NCBI RefSeq assembly: GCF_000158915.1
Contig: NZ_GG657754.1
Span: forward strand, 9,131,504 to 9,170,674
DNA from: Streptomyces himastatinicus ATCC 53653
GTDB lineage: Bacteria; Actinomycetota; Actinomycetes; Streptomycetales; Streptomycetaceae
DNA length: 39,171 nt
Direction: 5' to 3'
Part shown: positions 33,003-39,171 of the stretch, one piece after another
Position numbering within the stretch: the first letter of the stretch is position 1
Layout of the letters: every line of letters begins with the position of its first letter
Program-made: the position numbers and the translations under genes
Notes under the pieces: generated by a model
Told to the model about the DNA's origin: nothing
Databases searched by the model: none
The model's input: only the letters and a program-made list of their open reading frames with translations

Positions 33003-33932
33003 ATGACCAGCAGCAATGGACCCGCCGTCTCCCGCGAGGAGTTCGACGCGCTCTTCGAGACGGTCCGGACGTGGGGGCGCTGGACCCCGGCCGACCGCGG
33101 CGCCTGGAACCGGGTGACCCCGGAGCAGGTGCGGCGGGCCGTCTCCCGCGTACGGTCAGGGGCGGTCGTCCCGCTGGCACGGCCCTGGGACACGCGGTCC
33201 GCGCCGGACAACCCCAAGCCCGCCCTGCACCACATGACGGACCTCGGCGACGTGGAAGCGCCGGAGCCCTCCGTGCACAAGGACTTCCTCGCCGCCGACT
33301 ACCACGGCAAGGGCATGACCCATCTCGATGCGCTGTGCCACGCCGCCTACCGGGGGCAGCTCTACGGTGGCCGGGCGGCGCACGAGGTGATCGACGCCGC
33401 GGGCGCCCACTACGGGGCGGTCGGCGCGCTCGGGCCGCTCGTCACGACGGGCGTCCTGCTCGACCTTCCCGCCGTCCTGGGGACCGCCTGGCTGGAGCCG
33501 GGGCAGGCGGTGCACGCCGAGGACATCGTCGCCGCCGAACGGGCGCTGGGGGTGGCGATCGGGGAGGGGGACGCGGTGCTGCTGCGTTCCGGGAGCCCTC
33601 GCCGTCGAGCAGAGCGCGGCGCCTGGGATCCGGACGCGGCGAGCGCGGGGCTGCATGTGGACGCCGTCCCGTTGCTGGCCGAGCGCGGTATCGCCCTGCT
33701 CGGCGGGGACGGCGACAACGACGTACGGCCCTCGCCGGTCGACGGTGTGCACTCGCCGGTCCATGCGCTCGCCCTGGCCGCGATAGGGGTGCCGCTGCTG
33801 GACAACCTCGATCTCGAAGCGCTCTCCGCCGCCACGGCCGAGGCGGGTCGCTTCGCGTTTCTGCTGGTCGTGGCGCCGTTGAACGTTCCGGGGGGAACCG
33901 GCTCACCCGTCACCCCGGTCGCGGTGCTGTGA
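33003..33932 (+). CDS. Cyclase family protein (kynurenine formamidase-like metal hydrolase)
   Basis: A 309-residue protein of the cyclase/formamidase superfamily. The metal motif 'YHGKGMTHLDALCHAAYRGQLYGG' (H..THLDALCH) is a variant of HxGTHxDxPxH. 'VTTGVLLDLPAVLG', 'GDAVLLRSGSPRRRAERGAWDPDAASAGLHVDAVPLLAERGIALLGGDGDNDV' and 'VHSPVHALALAAIGVPLLDNLDLEALSAA' match the actinobacterial branch. Such enzymes hydrolyse formamides, lactones or cyclic amides, but the substrate here cannot be named. GGGGTGAG lies 6 bases before the ATG. It is 44 bases after the P450 gene and could be part of that transcription unit. Confidence 0.85.
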   Translation: MTSSNGPAVSREEFDALFETVRTWGRWTPADRGAWNRVTPEQVRRAVSRVRSGAVVPLARPWDTRSAPDNPKPALHHMTDLGDVEAPEPSVHKDFLAADYHGKGMTHLDALCHAAYRGQLYGGRAAHEVIDAAGAHYGAVGALGPLVTTGVLLDLPAVLGTAWLEPGQAVHAEDIVAAERALGVAIGEGDAVLLRSGSPRRRAERGAWDPDAASAGLHVDAVPLLAERGIALLGGDGDNDVRPSPVDGVHSPVHALALAAIGVPLLDNLDLEALSAATAEAGRFAFLLVVAPLNVPGGTGSPVTPVAVL

Positions 33933-34017
33933 CCGGCGACCCCCTCGATCCGGTCACCGTATGTAATGCGTCGAATACATGCTTTTCTGCCCTCCAGGGT
34001 CTTGCCCGTACCCGTTA

Positions 34018-34048
34018 TTGTCGAAGAGTGGGCTTTTGGGGCTAATCA
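34018..34048 (+). promoter_or_regulatory. Candidate promoter of the sensor-phosphatase gene
   Basis: TTGTCG (34018-34023), a 19-base spacer and TAATCA (34043-34048) lie just before the AGGAGAGGC ribosome site and GTG at 34070. The region from 33933 to 34069 is richer in A+T than its surroundings. The spacer is long, so this is tentative. Confidence 0.35.
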
Positions 34049-34069
34049 CAGCGAATTGCTAGGAGAGGC

Positions 34070-36856
34070 GTGATTCGGTCCGGTGAGGATGTGCTCCTGG
34101 CGGGGCTCGTGGCAGGCGGCATCGGGCCCGCACGTTCGCGTGAGCGCTTCCTCGAGGGGGAGGCGGTTCAGGCGGGCGTACGAGGCCTGATCCTGAACTC
34201 GTGGCAGCGCTGCCGGATGCTGGGCCTGCCGCTGGGCGGCTTCGAGCTTCCGTACCGGCAGGTCGATTCCGAAGGCCGGCTGGTCCGCGCCGCCGCCCCG
34301 GTGCTCGACCGGCTGCGGGCCAGGTTCCGGGGCAGCCCGATGAACATCGCGCTCGCCGACGGAGACGGGACCGTGCTCCAGCGCCGCTTCGGCGACGACG
34401 CGTGGGCCAGAACCCTCCCGCCGATCCAGCAGACACCGGGCTTCGTCTTCGCCGAGCAGTTCGCCGGTACCAACGGCATCGGCCTCGCCCTGGCGGAACG
34501 GCGGCTCATCCAGGTCTACGGCGCCGAGCACTTCTCCGAGCGCGGCCTGTCGAACGGGTGCAGCGCGATACCCGTCCGCGACCCGCTGAGCGGGCGCATC
34601 GAGGGCATTCTGTGCATGGCCTTTCCGCGCAGCTCCGGGCATCCGGTGCTGGACGGCGTGCTGCGCAGGGCGGCCCAGGCCATCGAGCGGCGGCTGCTGG
34701 CGCAGAGTTCGGCGCGGGAGCGCGGGCTGCTGCGCGCGTACCTGGACGCGGCCGGTGCGACGGGCACCGGCGAGGGCGGCGCGCACACCATGGGGGTGGA
34801 CGCCTTCGTCCAGGGGCTGCCCCGGGGCGACCAGATGATGATCAAGGAGTGGGCGGCCGAGCTGCTGTCGCACGGGCAGCGGGCCGCCATCGGCGTGACC
34901 CTGTCCGACGGGCGGCGGGTCACCCTCGTGAGCCGCCCGATGACGAGCGCGGCCGGGGTGGAGGGCATGGTGATCGAGGCCATGTTCCCCGACCACTCAC
35001 CGAGGCCGTCCCTCAGCCTCCCCCTGCATCTCACCATCCCGCCCCCCTCCGCCCGGCGCGCACCGGCCGCCGCGACGTCCGCCCCCGAGGCCCCGGCCGT
35101 CCGGGCGCGCCGCGCCGAGCGGGGCCACGTCACCGACGGGCTGGCCGGGCTGGTGCTGGTCGGCGAGCCGGAGGTGGGGAAGTACGCCCTGGCGGCGCGG
35201 CGGCGCATGGAGCTGCTGTCCGAGGCCAGCGCGAGCATCGGCACCACCCTGGATGTGCTCCGCACCGCCCAGGAACTCGCCGAGACGGCCGTCCCGGGGC
35301 TGGCCGACTTCGTCACCATCGACCTGCCGGACGCCGTGCTGCGCGGTGACGAACCCCTCGACCCCCGGCGCGACCTGCGCCGCGCGGTGATCCACGGCAT
35401 CCGCGACGACTGCCCCTTCTACCCGGTCGGCAAGCGGATCACCTACCACCCCACCACGCCCCAGCTGCGCTGTGTGAACACCGGGCACGCGGTCCTCGAA
35501 CCCGACCTGAAGACCGCCGCGGGCTGGCTCATCCAGGACCCCGAGCACACCACGCGGCTGCTGTCCCACGTCCGCTCCCTCATCGCCGTCCCCCTGGTCG
35601 CCCGTGGCACCGTCCTGGGCATCGTCAGCTTCTACCGCTCGCTCGACCCCGCGCCGTTCGGGGACGACGACCGTTCACTGGCCCAGGAACTGGCGACCCG
35701 CGCCGCGCTGTCCATGGACAACGCCCGGCGCTACACCCGCGAACACAACATGGTCCTGGCCCTCCAGCACAGCCTGCTCCCGCACGGCGTGCCCGGTCAG
35801 GACGCGGTCGAGGTCGCCCACCGCTATCTGCCCGCCGAGTCCCGGGTGGGCGGGGACTGGTACGACATCATCCCGCTGCCCGGCACCCGTGTCGGGCTCG
35901 TCGTCGGCGACGTCGTCGGCCACGGCATGCACTCCGCCGCCACCATGGGACGGCTGCGCACCGCCGCGCGCAGCTTCGCCGAACTCGACTTCCCCCCGGA
36001 CGAGGTGCTGACCCACCTCGACAACCTGGTGCTGCGCCTGGACCGGGAGGAGAGCAGCGAGGGCTCCGGCGACGGCTTCGGCATCATCGGCGCGACGTGT
36101 CTGTACGTCGTCTACGACCCGACCTCGCAGCGCTGCGCCATGGCCCGCGCCGGTCACCCGCCGCCCGCGCTGGTCCGCCCCGACGGCACCGTGTCGTTCC
36201 CCGACCTGCCCGCCGGGCCCCCGCTCGGGCTGGGCGGTCTGCCCTTCGAGACCGCCGAGATCGAGGTCTCCGAGGGCAGTCAGCTGGTGCTCTACACCGA
36301 CGGGCTGATCGAGGACCGGCACCGTGGCATCGACGTGGCCCTCGACCGGCTGCGCGCGGTCCTGGCCCACCCGCAGCGCACCCCCGAGGACACCTGCCAG
36401 GCGGTCCTGGACGACGTGGCGCCCGTCCACCCGTGCGACGACATCGCCGTGCTCGTCGCCCGCACCCACGCCTTCGACGCGGACCGGGTCGCCACCTGGG
36501 AGCTGCCCACCGATCCGGCCGTCGTCCCCGAGATCCGGGCCGCCGCCGACCGGCAGCTGGCCGACTGGGGCCGGGGAGAGGTCGCGTTCGTGGCGGAGCT
36601 GCTGCTCAGTGAGCTGGTCACCAACGCCCTGCGGCATGCGAGCGGGCCCATCAAGGTGCGGCTGCTGCACAGCCGCACCTTGATCTGCGAGGTCTCCGAC
36701 ACCAGCAGCACCGCCCCGCATCTGCGTCGGGCGGCCACCACCGACGAGGACGGCCGCGGTCTGTTCCTCGTCGCCCAGCTGGCGCTGTCCTGGGGCACCC
36801 GCCACACCCCGGACGGCAAGGTCATCTGGGCCGAATGCCCCCTCGGCACCCCGTGA
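34070..36856 (+). CDS. AcoR-type GAF sensor fused to GAF, SpoIIE PP2C phosphatase and RsbW-like kinase domains
   Basis: A 928-residue signalling protein. The N-terminus ('SRERFLEGEAVQAGVRGLILNSWQRCRMLGL') and GAF domain ('FAEQFAGTNGIGLALAERRLIQVYGAEHFSERGLSNGCSAIPV', about 100-210) match the sensory part of AcoR-like activators, but no sigma-54 domain follows. A second GAF (about 385-550) leads to a SpoIIE/PP2C phosphatase ('RVGGDWYDIIPLPGTRVGLVVGDVVGHGMHSAATMG', 'LYTDGLIEDRHRGI', 'PCDDIAVLVAR') with its metal Asp residues. The C-terminus is an HATPase domain of RsbW type ('LLLSELVTNALRHASGPIKVRL', 'DEDGRGLFLVAQLALSWG'). It probably controls an anti-anti-sigma factor or partner switch in response to a ligand. 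AGGAGAGGC precedes the GTG. Confidence 0.92.
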   Translation: MIRSGEDVLLAGLVAGGIGPARSRERFLEGEAVQAGVRGLILNSWQRCRMLGLPLGGFELPYRQVDSEGRLVRAAAPVLDRLRARFRGSPMNIALADGDGTVLQRRFGDDAWARTLPPIQQTPGFVFAEQFAGTNGIGLALAERRLIQVYGAEHFSERGLSNGCSAIPVRDPLSGRIEGILCMAFPRSSGHPVLDGVLRRAAQAIERRLLAQSSARERGLLRAYLDAAGATGTGEGGAHTMGVDAFVQGLPRGDQMMIKEWAAELLSHGQRAAIGVTLSDGRRVTLVSRPMTSAAGVEGMVIEAMFPDHSPRPSLSLPLHLTIPPPSARRAPAAATSAPEAPAVRARRAERGHVTDGLAGLVLVGEPEVGKYALAARRRMELLSEASASIGTTLDVLRTAQELAETAVPGLADFVTIDLPDAVLRGDEPLDPRRDLRRAVIHGIRDDCPFYPVGKRITYHPTTPQLRCVNTGHAVLEPDLKTAAGWLIQDPEHTTRLLSHVRSLIAVPLVARGTVLGIVSFYRSLDPAPFGDDDRSLAQELATRAALSMDNARRYTREHNMVLALQHSLLPHGVPGQDAVEVAHRYLPAESRVGGDWYDIIPLPGTRVGLVVGDVVGHGMHSAATMGRLRTAARSFAELDFPPDEVLTHLDNLVLRLDREESSEGSGDGFGIIGATCLYVVYDPTSQRCAMARAGHPPPALVRPDGTVSFPDLPAGPPLGLGGLPFETAEIEVSEGSQLVLYTDGLIEDRHRGIDVALDRLRAVLAHPQRTPEDTCQAVLDDVAPVHPCDDIAVLVARTHAFDADRVATWELPTDPAVVPEIRAAADRQLADWGRGEVAFVAELLLSELVTNALRHASGPIKVRLLHSRTLICEVSDTSSTAPHLRRAATTDEDGRGLFLVAQLALSWGTRHTPDGKVIWAECPLGTP

Positions 36857-36994
36857 GACCGAGGTGCCGACCCGTTGGCCCGTTGGGGTAACGGAGCCGC
36901 CGAGCCCGGTTCATTTCGGTAAATGCCATGGTCAGTCCCGCTAAGGTCGCGGATGTGAGGTGGGAATGCTCGCCAGGTCGGCCCGGAGACGTCC

Positions 36995-38527
36995 GTGGAT
37001 GACACCGTCGACACCTCGGTGAACTTCCCGGCCGCGGGAGCGGAACCGCTCGTCCGCATCCGGGGCCTCAGCAAGCGGTTCGGCGGCACGCTCGCGCTGG
37101 ACCGTATCGACCTCGACATCCAGCCGGGCAGCGTCCTCGCACTGCTCGGCCCCAACGGCGCCGGGAAGTCCACGCTCATCAAGGTGCTCGCGGGATACCA
37201 CCCAGCCGACGGCGGGACGGTGACGGTGGCCGGGCATCCGCTCGGGACCGAGGCCGCCTCCCGGAACATGTCCTTCACCCACCAGGACCTCGGCCTCGTG
37301 GAGTGGATGACGGTCGCCGAGAACATCGCCCTGACCACCGGCTATCCACGCCGTGGCGGGCTGATCTCCTGGCGGCGGACCCGGGAGCGCGGCGCGGAGG
37401 TGCTGCGGACCGTCGCCGGAGACCTCCCGGCCGACACCCGGATCGCCGACCTCGCGCCCGCCGAACGCTCCCTGGTCGCCATCGCCCGCGCCCTCGCGTC
37501 ACGGGCGCGGCTCATCGTCCTCGACGAACCCACCGCCAGCCTCCCCGCCGCCGACTGCGCCCGGCTCTTCGGCGTCCTGCACACCCTGCGCGACCTGGGG
37601 CACGCCATCCTCTACGTCACCCATCGCCTGGACGAGGTGTACGAGGTCGCCGACGCCTTCGCGGTGCTGCGCGACGGCCGCCTCGTCAGCCGGGGCGCGC
37701 TGGCGGCACACGGCGCCGCCCGCCTGGTGCGGGACATCGTGGGCGACGAGCCGACCCGCTACCGGCCCGCCACCGCCCCCGCCGGGGGCCCGGCCGTGCT
37801 GACCCTCGACGGCGTCCGGACCGCCGAGTGCGGACCCGTCTCCCTCGATGTGCGCGCCGGGGAAATCCTCGGCCTGGTGGGGCTCACCGGCGCCGGGCAC
37901 CGGGAGCTGGGCCGTGCCCTCGCGGGCGCCCGGCCGCTCGTCGCCGGGCGGGCGCTCCTCGACGGGCGGCCGTACCGCCCGCGCACGGTCGCCGCCGCCG
38001 TCGCCTTGGGGGTCGGCCTGGTGACCGGCAACAGGGTGGAGGAGGGCTGCGCCGCCGAACTGACCGTACGGGAGAACCTGTTGGCCAATCCGCGTACGGG
38101 CGGTCCGCCGACGCGGCGCTGGATCAGCCCGCGCCGGGAGCGTACCGAGGCCCTCGCCCTGATCGACCGGTTCGCGGTGCGGCCCCGCGACAGCGAGGCT
38201 CCGATCGCCACCCTGTCCGGCGGCAACCAGCAGAAGGTCGTGCTCGGCCGGTGGCTCAGGGGCGGGCCGCGCGTGCTGATCCTGGAGGAGCCGACCGCGA
38301 GCGTGGACATCGGGGCCAAGGCGGCGATCTACCGGCTGCTCGACGACGCGCTGGCGGCCGGTCTCGCGGCGGTGCTCATCTCCACCGACTTCGAGGAGGT
38401 CGCGGGGGTGTGCCGCCGCGCCCTGGTGTTCGTCCGGGGCGCCGTGACGGCCGAGCTGAGCGGCGCGTCGCTCACCGTCGCGGAACTCACCCGGGCGGCC
38501 TCGGCGCTGCCCGCGTCCGGGACATGA
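36995..38527 (+). CDS. CUT2-family sugar ABC transporter ATP-binding protein (RbsA/MglA-like)
   Basis: A 510-residue protein with two ATPase domains in tandem. Domain 1 has Walker A 'LGPNGAGKSTLIKVLAGYH', a degenerate signature 'LAPAERSLVAIARAL' and Walker B 'RLIVLDEPTASLP', with 'ILYVTHRLDEV'. Domain 2 has the usual altered Walker A ('GLVGLTGAGHRELGRALAG'), the signature 'LSGGNQQKVVLGRWL' and 'VLILEEPTASVDIGAKAAIY', where Glu replaces the Walker B Asp. This asymmetric pattern is normal for ribose, galactose and AI-2-type importers. GTG at 36995 has CGGAG 8 bases upstream. The stop overlaps the permease start. No binding protein lies upstream, so it is presumably encoded to the right of the window. 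Confidence 0.92.
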   Translation: MDDTVDTSVNFPAAGAEPLVRIRGLSKRFGGTLALDRIDLDIQPGSVLALLGPNGAGKSTLIKVLAGYHPADGGTVTVAGHPLGTEAASRNMSFTHQDLGLVEWMTVAENIALTTGYPRRGGLISWRRTRERGAEVLRTVAGDLPADTRIADLAPAERSLVAIARALASRARLIVLDEPTASLPAADCARLFGVLHTLRDLGHAILYVTHRLDEVYEVADAFAVLRDGRLVSRGALAAHGAARLVRDIVGDEPTRYRPATAPAGGPAVLTLDGVRTAECGPVSLDVRAGEILGLVGLTGAGHRELGRALAGARPLVAGRALLDGRPYRPRTVAAAVALGVGLVTGNRVEEGCAAELTVRENLLANPRTGGPPTRRWISPRRERTEALALIDRFAVRPRDSEAPIATLSGGNQQKVVLGRWLRGGPRVLILEEPTASVDIGAKAAIYRLLDDALAAGLAAVLISTDFEEVAGVCRRALVFVRGAVTAELSGASLTVAELTRAASALPASGT

Positions 38528-39171
38528 GCGACCGGGCCCGGGCGGGCGGGCACCTCATCGGTACGTACGGCCTGCTGGCCCTCACCGCCCTGCTGTTCCT
38601 CATCTTCTCCGTGACCCTGCCGCGCACCTTCCCGACCCTGGACAACATCTCCTCGATCCTGGCCAACCAGTCGATCCCGGCCATGCTCGCACTCGGTGCG
38701 ACGGTCCCCATCGTGACCGGCAACTTCGACCTCTCCATCGGATACGGCCTGGGCCTGGCGCATGTGATGGTGATGCAGCTCATCGTCCACGAAGGGTGGC
38801 CGTGGCCGCTGGCCTGCCTGGCGGTGGTCATCGGGGGCACGGTGGTCGGGGTGTTCAACGGTGTCATCACCGAGTTCGGCCAGATCGACTCGTTCATCGC
38901 CACCCTCGGAACCGGGAGCATGCTCTACGCCGTCACCGGCTGGGTCACCGGCGGCGGCAGGATCGTCCCCGGACCGGACGGCCTGCCGGACGCCTTCACC
39001 GACCTCTACGACTCCACCTTCCTCGGCCTGCCGGTCCCCGCCTTCTACGTGCTCGCCCTGGCCGTCGCCCTGTGGCTGCTGCTGGAGCGGCTGCCGCTCG
39101 GCCGGTACCTGTACGTCATCGGCTCGAACCGCCGCGCCGCCGACCTCGTCGGCATCCCCACCCGCCGGTAC
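38524..39171 (+). CDS. CUT2-family sugar ABC transporter permease (RbsC-like), partial
   Basis: It begins MSDRARAGGHLIGTYGLLAL and is open to the window edge (216 codons), so the C-terminal third is missing. About five helices are visible. 'TFPTLDNISSILANQSIPAMLALGATVPIVTGNFDLSIGYGLGLAHVM' is the RbsC signature ('GGIDLSVGS' becomes GNFDLSIGY), 'VVGVFNGVITEFGQIDSFIATLGTGSMLYAVTGWVTGG' follows, and 'GRYLYVIGSNRRAADLVGI' is the conserved loop contacting the ATPase. The ATG lies within the ATPase stop (ATGA). The sugar is unknown. Confidence 0.9.
   Translation, partial: MSDRARAGGHLIGTYGLLALTALLFLIFSVTLPRTFPTLDNISSILANQSIPAMLALGATVPIVTGNFDLSIGYGLGLAHVMVMQLIVHEGWPWPLACLAVVIGGTVVGVFNGVITEFGQIDSFIATLGTGSMLYAVTGWVTGGGRIVPGPDGLPDAFTDLYDSTFLGLPVPAFYVLALAVALWLLLERLPLGRYLYVIGSNRRAADLVGIPTRRY

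Noticed and set aside
1..39171. tRNA or rRNA genes, CRISPR arrays, prophage or integrase
   Set aside because: Reading through the sequence and the proteins gave no cloverleaf-like segment, regularly spaced repeats, cas, integrase or phage structural proteins.

Overview
The window looks like a piece of a Streptomyces (or closely related actinomycete) chromosome. G+C is very high with G/C-biased third codon positions, GTG starts and ATGA/GTGA overlaps are common, TTA codons are rare, and the gene families are typical of that group (SpoIIE/RsbW phosphatases, many GntR/TetR/LuxR regulators, P450s, secreted glycosidases). I see no rRNA, tRNA, CRISPR array, phage or complete insertion sequence. Several genes can only be read by crossing single-base indels, often in G or C runs. 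Either the assembly carries indel errors or some genes are decaying, so I give the reconstructed gene and state the break.

Layout. (1) 1-5448: an organic/sugar-acid catabolic locus. A divergent CitMHS-type transporter (partial), a FadR-type GntR regulator, an Asp/Glu-racemase-family protein, an isocitrate/isopropylmalate/tartrate-dehydrogenase-like enzyme (frameshifted), an OtnK-like four-carbon acid kinase, an OtnC-like class II aldolase and a cupin. Two matching operator-like sites, at 281-310 and 1159-1178, suggest one GntR circuit. (2) 5466-9105: two secreted enzymes, a GH127 beta-L-arabinofuranosidase (frameshifted) and an SGNH esterase/lipase. The SGNH gene has a promoter with a GAAA-N-TTTC palindrome in its spacer, a leader predicted to fold over the ribosome binding site, and an early TTA codon. 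(3) 9132-16182: a dipeptide/oligopeptide ABC transporter operon (binding protein, two permeases, two ATPases) ending in a Xaa-Pro aminopeptidase. A 162-bp MITE-like element sits between its apparent promoter and first gene. (4) 16206-20623: a HutC/UTRA GntR regulator, an ADP-ribosylglycohydrolase, an NCS1 purine/cytosine-type permease and a PfkB kinase, which look like an uptake-cleavage-phosphorylation route for an N-riboside.

(5) 20570-25335: a DUF2165 membrane protein, a P450, and a short stretch of decay: a disrupted small membrane protein, an internally deleted MerR regulator and an MFS exporter missing its first helices. An intact TetR regulator with a large palindromic operator follows. 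(6) 25360-29067: a NarL/LuxR response regulator and HisKA_3 kinase, divergent from a damaged two-gene ABC exporter. (7) 29209-32958: an EF-hand protein, an acyl-CoA-oxidase-like flavoenzyme and a second P450 (coupled by ATGA overlap; last codon TTA), a possible small oxidative gene set. (8) 33003-39171: a cyclase/kynurenine-formamidase-like hydrolase, a 928-residue sensor-phosphatase-kinase protein, and the first two genes of a CUT2 (RbsA/RbsC) sugar importer that runs off the right edge.

Most units are catabolic: uptake, a few enzymes and a local repressor. The most distinctive signals are the four-carbon acid locus with its shared operators, the SGNH leader, the MITE in the peptide-transporter leader, the N-riboside module, and the concentrated decay around 22.5-24.6 kb.
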